Source: Caballeronia sordidicola
Lineage (GTDB): Bacteria > Pseudomonadota > Gammaproteobacteria > Burkholderiales > Burkholderiaceae
Length of the DNA stretch: 64,000 nt
NCBI RefSeq assembly: GCF_000729995.1
Contig: NZ_JNFG01000206.1
Span: 1-64,000 of the forward strand
Reading direction: 5' to 3'
Numbering within the stretch: the stretch's first letter is position 1; the number at the start of each line of letters is the position of its first letter. The notes under the pieces were generated by a model. That model did no database searches. It was not told where the DNA came from and saw only the letters and a list, made by a program, of their open reading frames with translations. Positions 8,429 through 16,281 of the stretch are shown here, one piece after another. A program made the translations under genes and the position numbers.

Positions 8429-9427
8429 TCACTCCGCTTTTGCGTCACGGCTTAACAACGCGTGAACCGCGTCACGTGGAGCGACGTTTTCGAACAACAC
8501 GCGACACACCGCGTGCGTGATCGGCATCTCGATGCCATGAGACTCCGCCAGCGCCTGCACGGCACGAGCGCATCGCACGCCCTCGGCCACATGACCGAGC
8601 GCCGCGAGAATGTCGGTGAGCGACCCGCCGCTTGCCAACTGAATGCCAACCGTGCGATTACGCGACAAATCTCCGGTGGCAGTGAGAATCAGATCGCCGA
8701 GCCCGGTCAGTCCGGTGAAGGTTTCCGCGCGGCCGCCAAGCGCCACACCGAGCCGCGACATCTCGGCCAGTCCGCGCGTAATCAGCGCGGCCCGGGCGTT
8801 CAGGCCCAGGCCGAGTCCATCGGCAATGCCGGTTGCAATGGCCAGCACGTTCTTCACCGCGCCGCCCACTTCCACGCCAATCACGTCGTCGCCTGTATAA
8901 ATGCGCATGGCGCCGTGATGAAACGCGGCAACGGTCCGCTCGCCAAGCGTGGCCGACGCGCTTGCGATCGTCAGCGCCACTGGCAAACCCAGCCCGACTT
9001 CGCGCGCGAAGCTTGGGCCCGAAAGGGTGCCGTTGCTTATCTGCTGCGGCAATTCGGCCGCCACCACCTCGTTCGGCAGGCATTGCGTATCGGCTTCGAA
9101 GCCTTTGCACAACCAGACGATATGCGCCGGAACAATGCCCAGTTCCCGCATGTTGCGGCACATCGCGCGCAAACCCGCGACCGGTGCTGCAACCACGCAC
9201 AGAGCCTCTTCGGCCGCACCGTGGGCCAGCGCTGAAGCGAGATCGGGGTCGTACTGAAGCGCTGCGGGCAGCAGTATGCCGCGCAGGTAGCGCTCGTTTT
9301 CGTGCGTTTGGGACAGGGACTCGATGAGCGCGCGATCGCGCGCCCAGAGCACCGTGGGGTGGCGAGTGGCCAGATGGCCAGCCAGTGCGGTGCCCCACGC
9401 ACCGGCGCCGAGAACGGCTACTTGCAT
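8429..9427 (-). CDS. gpsA: NAD(P)H-dependent glycerol-3-phosphate dehydrogenase
   Basis: Reduces dihydroxyacetone phosphate to sn-glycerol 3-phosphate, the backbone for phospholipids. The 332-residue protein starts with a Rossmann loop (VAVLGAGAWGTALA). It has LSGPSFAREVGLGLPVA, the catalytic region with GGAVKNVLAIATGIADGLGLG, and TGLGDLILTATG. Length fits the family. It is transcribed after secB with a 24-base gap, a pairing common in proteobacteria. Confidence 0.97.
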   Translation of the reverse strand: MQVAVLGAGAWGTALAGHLATRHPTVLWARDRALIESLSQTHENERYLRGILLPAALQYDPDLASALAHGAAEEALCVVAAPVAGLRAMCRNMRELGIVPAHIVWLCKGFEADTQCLPNEVVAAELPQQISNGTLSGPSFAREVGLGLPVALTIASASATLGERTVAAFHHGAMRIYTGDDVIGVEVGGAVKNVLAIATGIADGLGLGLNARAALITRGLAEMSRLGVALGGRAETFTGLTGLGDLILTATGDLSRNRTVGIQLASGGSLTDILAALGHVAEGVRCARAVQALAESHGIEMPITHAVCRVLFENVAPRDAVHALLSRDAKAE

Positions 9428-9451
9428 GCCCGGCTCCGGAAAGTGCGTAAT

Positions 9452-9925
9452 TTAGTTCAGCGTCGCGCCGTTGGCCACGCCTTCCTGAGCTGCCGACAAC
9501 TGCGAAATACGTTGTTCGTACAGCGCCTGGAAATTGATCTCGGCGAGGTGGATCGGCGGGAAACCGGCGCGGGTGATGGCGTCGGCAATGTTCGAGCGCA
9601 GGTACGGGAACAGAATGGTCGGGCACGCAATGCCGACCAGCGGATCGATTTGATCGGCGGGAATGTTGCGGATATCGAAAATACCGGCTTGCTTCGCTTC
9701 GATCAGGAACGCGACCTTTTCCGAAACCTTCGCGGTCACGGTGCCCGTTACCAGCACTTCGAACACGCTTTCCGCCAGGCGCTCGGCCTTTACGTCTACT
9801 TCCACTTCCACCGACGGCATTTCCTGCTCGAGGAAAATGCCCGGCGAATTGGGCTGCTCGAGCGACATATCCTTCAAATAGATGCGCTGGATGTTGAAGA
9901 ACGGCTGGTTGTTGTCGTCAGACAT
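9452..9925 (-). CDS. secB: Protein-export chaperone SecB
   Basis: A tetrameric chaperone that keeps exported preproteins unfolded and hands them to SecA. The 157-residue protein contains FNIQRIYLKDMSLEQPN, the acidic SecA-contact patch (VEVEVDVKAE), and the conserved ACPTILFPYLR and PPIHLAEINF. Its tail is short. It lies in the grxC-secB-gpsA order typical of proteobacteria. Confidence 0.97.
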   Translation of the reverse strand: MSDDNNQPFFNIQRIYLKDMSLEQPNSPGIFLEQEMPSVEVEVDVKAERLAESVFEVLVTGTVTAKVSEKVAFLIEAKQAGIFDIRNIPADQIDPLVGIACPTILFPYLRSNIADAITRAGFPPIHLAEINFQALYEQRISQLSAAQEGVANGATLN

Positions 9926-10059
9926 GGTTGATTCCCTTGATTATTTAATGTGCCGCTCGCGATTTTTCCGGTTTTTTCCGGCTGAAAACCGCGGGCAGCT
10001 TAATTGCGCAGCGAACGCATTCACGCCGACGCGCCCGGCCTGGGCGATCCGCTGCTTGT

Positions 10060-10320
10060 TCAGGCGGCTTCGAGCAGCGGCACCAGGCCGCCTTTGCGAT
10101 CGAGCGCGGACAGATCGTCGTAACCGCCAACATGCGTCTCGCCGATAAACACCTGGGGCACCGTTCTGCGCCCCGTACGCGTCATCATTTCGTCACGCCG
10201 CGCCGGATCACGGTCGATCAGCACCTTCTCGACGTTTTCCACGCCGCGCGACTTTAGTAGACGTTCGGCCATCTGGCAATACGGGCACACCTGCGTGCTG
10301 TACATGATCACTTTATTCAC
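10060..10320 (-). CDS. grxC: Glutaredoxin 3
   Basis: An 86-residue glutaredoxin. It reduces disulfides with electrons from glutathione. The active site is CPYC (residues 11-14, after VIMYSTQV), with the cis-Pro RTVPQVFIG and the GGYDDL glutathione-binding patch. The start is a GTG at 10318-10320 preceded by GGAGCGG. Its first bases overlap the rhodanese stop (GTGA), indicating translational coupling. The open frame continues upstream, but that part is out of frame with the family and overlaps the rhodanese gene. Confidence 0.93.
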   Translation of the reverse strand: MNKVIMYSTQVCPYCQMAERLLKSRGVENVEKVLIDRDPARRDEMMTRTGRRTVPQVFIGETHVGGYDDLSALDRKGGLVPLLEAA

Positions 10321-10742
10321 TTTACCGCTCCTTGTTTCACGACCGGCATGCCGGCTTTCTGCCAGGCATCCAGCCCGCCCTGCAATACGTGGACTTCGGC
10401 GTAGCCGGCATTGCTCACGATCTGGCTCGCCTTCTGGGACTGTTGGCCGGTCTGACACACGAGCAAGACCGGATTGCTCTTATTCTTCGCGATTTGGCCA
10501 CTTTTTGCTTGAAGCTCCGAAATATCGAAGTTTCGCGCCGCCGGCAGATGCCCTTTCGAATACTCGGCGGCCGGCCGAACGTCGATCACGGAAGCGTTGC
10601 GGCGATTGATCAGTTGAACTGCCTCGGGAGCGGTAACACTCCCGCGGCCACGCCGGGCAAACGTCGGCCAAAGCAGCAACCCACCAGAAATGAGGGCGAC
10701 GGCGATAAGAACAAGGTTGGTGTAATCGGTGAAAAACTTCAC
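10317..10742 (-). CDS. Membrane-anchored rhodanese domain protein
   Basis: A 141-residue protein with an N-terminal membrane anchor (about 8-26) and one rhodanese domain: VIDVRPAAEYSKGHLP, then the active-site loop LLVCQTGQQS with a catalytic Cys, then VLQGGLDAWQKAGMP. Such proteins transfer sulfane sulfur, but the natural substrate is unknown. It is the first gene of a rhodanese-grxC-secB-gpsA series and is divergent from gpmA. Confidence 0.88.
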   Translation of the reverse strand: MKFFTDYTNLVLIAVALISGGLLLWPTFARRGRGSVTAPEAVQLINRRNASVIDVRPAAEYSKGHLPAARNFDISELQAKSGQIAKNKSNPVLLVCQTGQQSQKASQIVSNAGYAEVHVLQGGLDAWQKAGMPVVKQGAVK

Positions 10743-10807
10743 GTCGGGACCGCCGGATTGGGAGTGTGGAAAAATGAAAGGTCGAAAAAAATCGGGACAA
10801 TCCAGCC

Positions 10808-10813
10808 ATTATA
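10808..10813 (-). promoter_or_regulatory. Candidate -10 element for the rhodanese-grxC transcript
   Basis: The minus strand reads TATAAT here, a perfect -10 hexamer about 66 bases upstream of the rhodanese start in an otherwise GC-rich gap. A good -35 box at 17 bases was not found, so this is a weak proposal. Confidence 0.3.
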
Positions 10814-10942
10814 AAATAACCATCCTCCGCGATGGACTCGACCGATCGGCCGAGTTGCGCCGGAACGCATTGCCGCACAGAATCGATGCCAGTTTCCAGC
10901 TTTTTTGCCGCTTCCTAACTAACCGACCTCTCAACGGACATC

Positions 10943-11689
10943 ATGTACAAGCTAGTGCTCATCCGCCACGGCGAATCCACGTGGAACAAGGAAAACCGAT
11001 TCACAGGCTGGGTCGACGTCGACCTGACAGAACAAGGCAATCGTGAAGCCCAGCAGGCCGGTCTGCTGCTGAAGGAAGCCGGCTTCAGCTTTGATCTGGC
11101 TTACACCTCGGTGCTCAAGCGCGCGGTCCGCACGCTCTGGCACGTGCAGGACCAGATGGACGAAATGTATTTGCCCGTCGTCCATTCATGGCGGCTGAAC
11201 GAGCGACATTACGGTGCGCTCTCCGGCCTGAACAAGGCTGAGACCGCCAAAAAATACGGCGACGAGCAAGTGCTGATCTGGCGCAGGAGTTACGACACGC
11301 CTCCGCCTGCACTCGATCCGTCCGACGAGCGCACCGCATTCAACGACCCTCGTTATGCGAAAGTGCCGCACGAGCAGTTGCCATTGACCGAGTGCCTGAA
11401 GGACACGGTTGCCCGCGTCATGCCAATCTGGAACGAGTCAATCGCGCCGGCCATCAAGTCGGGCAAGCGCGTGCTGATTGCCGCGCATGGCAATTCCATG
11501 CGCGCGCTGATCAAGTATCTGGACGGCATTTCCGACGATGACATCGTTGGCCTGAACGTCCCGAATGGCGTGCCGCTGGTATATGAACTCGACGAGAACC
11601 TGAAGCCGATCAAGCATTACTATCTCGGCGACCCGGAGGCGATTGCCAAGGCGCAAGCGGCGGTTGCGAAACAAGGAAAAGCGGGTTAA
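10943..11689 (+). CDS. gpmA: 2,3-bisphosphoglycerate-dependent phosphoglycerate mutase
   Basis: Glycolytic and gluconeogenic mutase interconverting 3- and 2-phosphoglycerate. The 248-residue protein begins with the phosphohistidine motif LIRHGESTWN, followed by RFTGWVDVDLTEQG, the ERHYGALSGLNKAET segment and the second catalytic His in AAHGNSMRA. Length is standard for the dPGM family. It is transcribed away from the rhodanese gene, with about 200 bases between. Confidence 0.97.
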   Translation: MYKLVLIRHGESTWNKENRFTGWVDVDLTEQGNREAQQAGLLLKEAGFSFDLAYTSVLKRAVRTLWHVQDQMDEMYLPVVHSWRLNERHYGALSGLNKAETAKKYGDEQVLIWRRSYDTPPPALDPSDERTAFNDPRYAKVPHEQLPLTECLKDTVARVMPIWNESIAPAIKSGKRVLIAAHGNSMRALIKYLDGISDDDIVGLNVPNGVPLVYELDENLKPIKHYYLGDPEAIAKAQAAVAKQGKAG

Positions 11690-12233
11690 CGGCCTCTGTT
11701 CCAAGATTGACCGGCAGTCGCGGGTGCTTTGATCCGGCACTCGTGACCGTTGGCTTGAAGCATCGTCGGGGGTTTTCCTCGCTGCGCAAATCGCTCGAGG
11801 CGCTAAGCACAGAGGAATCTGCCGTGCGGGGTCGCGTGCGTGCTCGCACTCGGCACCCGTGATCCATCGGCCTCGCGGCGCGGCTTTAACGCGACGCCAC
11901 CTCTTGCCTGCACGCTTTATGCCGGCACAGTCCAGATTTGGCCAGCATCCGGGCAAGCGCACGGACGCTTCATTCCATCGGCTCACCAGCGTTTATCGTC
12001 CGAATGGGCGAAAATAAGCGGCCCAAATTCTCCCTTCGCGGATCCTCTTTAAACCGGGCCCGACATTTGCGGTCGGATAATGGTTTGGAAACCGCCGCAC
12101 ACAAAAAGAACCCGCCCATTCAATTTCCGGCGAAGCCCTTTAAGCTGCGTTTAAGTCGTGGTCCGAGGCTTGCAGTTATACTGCCCAGTCAACCACGACG
12201 CAGCCTAATCCGCTTCCGACCGCAACAGACTCT
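11690..12233. other. Intergenic stretch of about 540 bases upstream of ctpA
   Basis: No open frame here resembles a gene. The overlapping reverse frame is antisense to gpmA. Near the right end (12177-12182) the plus strand reads TATACT, a fair -10 box about 50 bases before the ctpA start, without a clear -35. I see no strong terminator after gpmA. Confidence 0.4.
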
Positions 12234-13844
12234 ATGCGAAAGAACCTGAAAAACATCGGCCTGATCGCCGCGGGCCTTGCTACCGGCGTATTTGCAACGC
12301 TGCAACTGTCCGCATCCGCCCAGCAAGCCGCTACCGCGCCTCTCCCGCTAGATCAATTGCGGTTGTTTGCCGAAGTATTCGGGCAGATCAAGCATGAATA
12401 CGTCGAGCCGGTCGACGATAAAAAACTTCTCACCGCGGCTATCAAGGGCATGGTGTCGAGCCTCGATCCGCATTCGTCATATTTAGATAAAACCGATTAC
12501 GAAGAGCTTCAGGAGCAGACCAAGGGTCGCTTCGCGGGCCTGGGTATCGAGATTTCGTCGGAAGATGGCTTGATCAAGGTGATTTCGCCTATTGAAGATA
12601 CGCCGGCGTTCCACGCCGGCATTCGTCCGGGCGACCTGATCACGCGCATCAACGACAAGCCGGTACGCGGCATGACGCTGGATAACGCCGTCAAGCAAAT
12701 GCGCGGCGATCCGGGCACGAAGGTCACGCTGACCATCTTCCGCAAGACCGACGACCGGACCTTCCCGGTCACGGTCACGCGCGCAATCATCCGCGTGCAG
12801 AGCGTGAAGATGAAGGTTCCGGCGCCGGGTTACGGCTACATCCGGATCACGAGCTTCCAGGAACGCACCGTGCCGGATCTCGCCGCGAAGCTGCAGGATC
12901 TCGCGCGCCAGCAGCCGGACCTGAAGGGCCTCGTGCTTGACCTGCGTAACAATGGCGGCGGTTTGCTGCAGAGCGCGGTCGGCGTAGCCGGTGCGTTCCT
13001 GCCGGATAACGCCGTGGTGGTGTCGACGAATGGACAAATCGCGGACGCGAAGCAAACTTTCCGCGATACGTACGACAACTATCGCCTGCCCTCCTTCGAC
13101 TCTGATCCGCTGAAGAATCTTCCGGAAATCTTCAAGAAGGTGCCCATGGTCGTGTTGACCAATGCGTACTCGGCGTCGGCCTCCGAGATCGTCGCGGGCG
13201 CGCTGCAGGATCATCATCGCGCGTTGATCGTCGGCAAGACCACATTCGGCAAGGGCTCGGTGCAAACCGTCCGGCCGATGACCGCCGACACAGCGCTGCG
13301 CCTGACCACAGCGTATTACTACACGCCGAGCGGCAGGTCGATCCAGAACAAGGGCATCCGCCCGGACGTTCCAGTCGATCAATACGCCGAGGGTGATCCG
13401 GACGACGCGCTCGTCACGCGCGAAGTGGATTATTCGAACCACCTGGCCAATACGCAGGACCCGGACGAGAAGAAGGAACAGGAAGCGCGCGAAGCGGACC
13501 GGCTCGAGCAACTGCGGATTCTTGAAGAGCAAAACGACAAGAAGACGCCGGAGCAGCGCCGCAAGGATCGCGAGCGCAAGCCCGTCGACTTTGGCACGTC
13601 CGATGACTTCATGCTCACGCAAGCGCTGAACAAGCTTGAAGGCAAGCCGGTGCAGGAATCGAAGTCTTATTCCGAACGCAAGCTCGCGCAGGATAAGCCG
13701 GCTCCGTCGGCTTCGGCTCCCATCGCTGTCAAACCAGCGTTGCCGGCTACACCAGGGGCGGACACGCCTGCGTCAGGTGTGCCGGGTGCCAACGCTACGC
13801 CGGTGCCCGCATCTGCACCGGCGCCCGCTTCGGCTACACAGTAA
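12234..13844 (+). CDS. ctpA: Secreted C-terminal processing peptidase, S41 family
   Basis: A periplasmic serine protease of 536 residues with a Ser-Lys dyad. The order of parts is: a signal peptide (about 1-30), an S41 N-terminal helical part (SSLDPHSSYLD), a PDZ domain (about 100-175, with AGIRPGDLITRIND), and the S41 catalytic core with SASASE (313-318) and Lys340 in TFGKG. The last 120 residues are low-complexity: first charged (EKKEQEAREADRLEQ), then Pro/Ala/Ser-rich, and of unknown use. CtpA-type enzymes trim C-termini of envelope proteins. It stands alone between gpmA and the MoeB-like gene. Confidence 0.94.
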   Translation: MRKNLKNIGLIAAGLATGVFATLQLSASAQQAATAPLPLDQLRLFAEVFGQIKHEYVEPVDDKKLLTAAIKGMVSSLDPHSSYLDKTDYEELQEQTKGRFAGLGIEISSEDGLIKVISPIEDTPAFHAGIRPGDLITRINDKPVRGMTLDNAVKQMRGDPGTKVTLTIFRKTDDRTFPVTVTRAIIRVQSVKMKVPAPGYGYIRITSFQERTVPDLAAKLQDLARQQPDLKGLVLDLRNNGGGLLQSAVGVAGAFLPDNAVVVSTNGQIADAKQTFRDTYDNYRLPSFDSDPLKNLPEIFKKVPMVVLTNAYSASASEIVAGALQDHHRALIVGKTTFGKGSVQTVRPMTADTALRLTTAYYYTPSGRSIQNKGIRPDVPVDQYAEGDPDDALVTREVDYSNHLANTQDPDEKKEQEAREADRLEQLRILEEQNDKKTPEQRRKDRERKPVDFGTSDDFMLTQALNKLEGKPVQESKSYSERKLAQDKPAPSASAPIAVKPALPATPGADTPASGVPGANATPVPASAPAPASATQ

Positions 13845-13860
13845 GTTTTGTCTCGGTTTC

Positions 13861-13891
13861 AGTCGGCGCGGGCTTGATATCCGCGCCGACT
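13861..13891 (+). terminator. Hairpin after ctpA, possible terminator
   Basis: A perfect 11-base inverted repeat (arms 13861-13871 and 13881-13891, AGTCGGCGCGG and its complement) with a 9-base loop, 16 bases after the ctpA stop. It lacks a T run on either side, so termination is plausible but not certain. The rest of the 295-base gap to 14139 shows nothing clear. Confidence 0.5.
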
Positions 13892-14139
13892 GATTCAGCC
13901 GCAACCAGCAGCGAATTCACCTCACCGCTTTCCGGCAAAACATCGCGCCGCGCCAGTCGCACTCCTCCGCCTCCCATTGCCCCCGCGTCCGTCCCCAGCA
14001 TCTTGTGATTGCATGGGACCGGAGCAAGTACTCCGCACCAACTCACCTCGACACACGATTAAAATAGCGGTTTCGCGACCGCGCGCCTGCGCCCGTTTCC
14101 TGCAGCCAGCGTTCCGGTCGTAGCCCACTTGAGCGCTCG

Positions 14140-14898
14140 ATGAACGACGATCAGCTTCTCCGCTATTCCCGGCACATCCTCGTCGACGAAATCGGCATTG
14201 AAGCGCAACAACGCTTTCTCGATGCACACGCCATCATCATCGGTGCGGGTGGGCTCGGGTCTCCGGCTGCGATGTATCTGGCGGCGGCGGGTGTCGGCGA
14301 GATCACGCTGGTCGATGCCGATTCCGTCGACCTCACCAATCTCCAGCGCCAGATCCTGCACACAAGTGCATCGGTCGGTGAACCGAAGGTGGAGTCGGCC
14401 CGCGCTACGCTCGCCGCGCTCAACCCCGGGGTGAAGGTGACCACAGTCGCAGTTCGCGCCGATACGGCGTGGCTCGACGCCCACGTCCCGAACGCCATCG
14501 TGGTGCTCGATTGCACCGATAACTTCGCCACCCGCCACGCGATCAACGCAGCCTGTTTCGCCCACGGCGTGCCGCTCGTCTCCGGTGCAGCACTTCGCTT
14601 CGACGGCCAGATCAGCACCTTTGACTTTCGGTCGGCGCAATCGCCCTGCTACGCATGCGTGTTTCCGCCGGACGATGCGTTCGAGGAAGTCGCGTGCTCG
14701 ACCATGGGCGTCTTCTCGCCGACGGTCGGGATCATTGGCGCCATGCAGGCGGCCGAGGCGTTGCGCGTGATAGGCGGGTTCGGCACGACGCTCGAAGGCC
14801 GCCTGATGATGCTCGATTCACTGCGTATGGAATGGAACACGATGCGCATTGCGCGGCAGGCAAGCTGCCCGGTATGTGGAACGCACGCACAGAAATAG
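14140..14898 (+). CDS. moeB: HesA/MoeB/ThiF family adenylyltransferase
   Basis: An E1-like enzyme of 252 residues that adenylates the C-terminal Gly of a ubiquitin-like sulfur carrier (MoaD for molybdopterin or ThiS for thiamine). The visible parts are the N-terminal RYSRHILVDEIG, a glycine-rich ATP loop (GAGGLGSPAAMYLA), VDADSVDLTNLQRQ, and two zinc-binding pairs (CYAC and CPVC). A catalytic Cys occurs in EVACSTMGVFSP. There is no rhodanese domain. Neighbours do not decide between MoeB and ThiF, so the symbol is the more general guess. Confidence 0.85.
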   Translation: MNDDQLLRYSRHILVDEIGIEAQQRFLDAHAIIIGAGGLGSPAAMYLAAAGVGEITLVDADSVDLTNLQRQILHTSASVGEPKVESARATLAALNPGVKVTTVAVRADTAWLDAHVPNAIVVLDCTDNFATRHAINAACFAHGVPLVSGAALRFDGQISTFDFRSAQSPCYACVFPPDDAFEEVACSTMGVFSPTVGIIGAMQAAEALRVIGGFGTTLEGRLMMLDSLRMEWNTMRIARQASCPVCGTHAQK

Positions 14899-14986
14899 TC
14901 TGTTCAAGGGCGACGACAGCACCATGCCAAAGCCCCATCTACCCGCCACGCGAACGTCTATTCTCTCTGCCGTCTCAAATTTAAGA

Positions 14987-15055
14987 GTTCTCCAATTTTC
15001 CTAAGCGCCGAGCCAGCCTATCTTGGTCACGACGCTTTTGACGCAATTGGAGAAC
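14987..15055 (+). promoter_or_regulatory. Long-range hairpin in the leader, with the ribosome binding site in its 3' arm
   Basis: GTTCTCCAATT at 14987-14997 is the exact reverse complement of AATTGGAGAAC at 15045-15055. The 3' arm contains the GGAG ribosome binding site just before the ATG at 15058. A nested pair AAGCG (15003-15007) and CGCTT (15033-15037) supports a folded leader. If it forms in RNA, it would block translation of the heptosyltransferase gene. Confidence 0.55.
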
Positions 15056-15057
15056 AC

Positions 15058-16281
15058 ATGAACGAGACTGAAACCCGGCACACTCAACGCGGCAGGACCG
15101 AAACTGAATTCGCTCAGCCTGGTGTTCCGTCCCAGACCGGACCCGAAGGCATCCTTTACGATTTCAATTACGGCTGCCGCGTGCAAGTGCCTGTAGACGG
15201 ATGGCGCGTCCGGATGATCGACCTCGACACGTTCAATGTCCTTCTCGACGAAACCGCGGAAGCCAATGCGGTGATCACAAGCAGGCGCAAATATTTCGTG
15301 CGTTTCCTGCTGGAAGTATTCGATGGCAAGCGACTCGTGTTCCGCCATTTGTTCGATGCAACCAACCAAAAAGTGCGTATCCACATGCGCTCGCTGGCCT
15401 TAGGCGATTCGCTCGCATGGTTGCCGGTCATCGATGCATTCCGTGAGCAGCATCAATGCGAAATCCACGTGCCGTTGCCGCCGCATTTGGAAGCGCTTTA
15501 TCGCAACAGCTATCCCCACTTTCACATTGCTACAGAAGCCGAACCAGATCGCAACCCAAACAGCTTCTACGCGACGTATTACGTCGGTCTGTTCAAGCCG
15601 TTCTCGGAACGCGATCATCAACCCACCGATCCGCGAGTAAGCAATCTGCAGGACATCGCCGCGTATCTGCTCGGTGTGCCGTGCCAGGAACGCAAGCCGA
15701 ATCTGGTCATCGCGGATAAGACGCGCAAGATTGCCGACCGTTACGTATGCATCGCGACGCAGGCCACCGCGCAATGCAAGTACTGGAACAACCCGCGAGG
15801 CTGGGCAACGTTGATCGAGCATTTGAAAGCGCGGGGTTATCGGGTGTTATGCATCGACCGTGACAAGCGGTACGGCAACGCGCAGCACGTGAACGCCATG
15901 CCGGAAGGCGCCGAAGACTTCACCGGCAACCGGCCATTGCAGGAACGCGTAAGTCTGCTGCATCACGCGGATTTTTTTATCGGATTGGGGAGTGGGCTGT
16001 CGTGGCTCGCCTGGGCGGCAGGCACGCCCGTCGTCATGATCAGCGGTTTCTCGCATCCGTCGACCGAGTTCCACACGCCGTATCGCGTGATCAATTTTCA
16101 CAGCTGCAATAGCTGCTTCAACGATACGACCGCCGAGTTCGATGCCGAGAATTTCGCGTGGTGCCCGCGCCGCTTCGACAAGCCGCAGCCGTTTCAATGT
16201 ACGTCCATCATCACGCCTGAGTTCGTGATGCGCGTCGTCGATAAACTCATCGACGAGCGCAGCCTCGCTCAGACCTTCTGA
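15058..16281 (+). CDS. Autotransporter strand-loop-strand O-heptosyltransferase (TibC/BAHT type)
   Basis: A cytoplasmic glycosyltransferase of 407 residues that would attach heptose to serines of a self-associating autotransporter before export. After a variable start, an N-terminal domain (ILYDFNYGCRVQVP) is followed by a GT-B-like core (LALGDSLAWLPVIDAF, FIGLGSGLSWLAWAAGTPVVMI). A C-terminal cysteine cluster (HSCNSC, WCPR, FQCT) matches the iron-finger of TibC-like enzymes. No autotransporter substrate lies nearby, so its target is elsewhere or lost. The last 13 bases overlap the convergent ptsI gene. Translation may be controlled by the leader hairpin. Confidence 0.82.
   Translation: MNETETRHTQRGRTETEFAQPGVPSQTGPEGILYDFNYGCRVQVPVDGWRVRMIDLDTFNVLLDETAEANAVITSRRKYFVRFLLEVFDGKRLVFRHLFDATNQKVRIHMRSLALGDSLAWLPVIDAFREQHQCEIHVPLPPHLEALYRNSYPHFHIATEAEPDRNPNSFYATYYVGLFKPFSERDHQPTDPRVSNLQDIAAYLLGVPCQERKPNLVIADKTRKIADRYVCIATQATAQCKYWNNPRGWATLIEHLKARGYRVLCIDRDKRYGNAQHVNAMPEGAEDFTGNRPLQERVSLLHHADFFIGLGSGLSWLAWAAGTPVVMISGFSHPSTEFHTPYRVINFHSCNSCFNDTTAEFDAENFAWCPRRFDKPQPFQCTSIITPEFVMRVVDKLIDERSLAQTF

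Noticed and set aside
12483..13622. A 379-codon minus-strand open frame inside ctpA
   Set aside because: Antisense shadow of the protease gene, with a Val/Arg/Leu bias from reversed GC-rich codons and no ribosome binding site.
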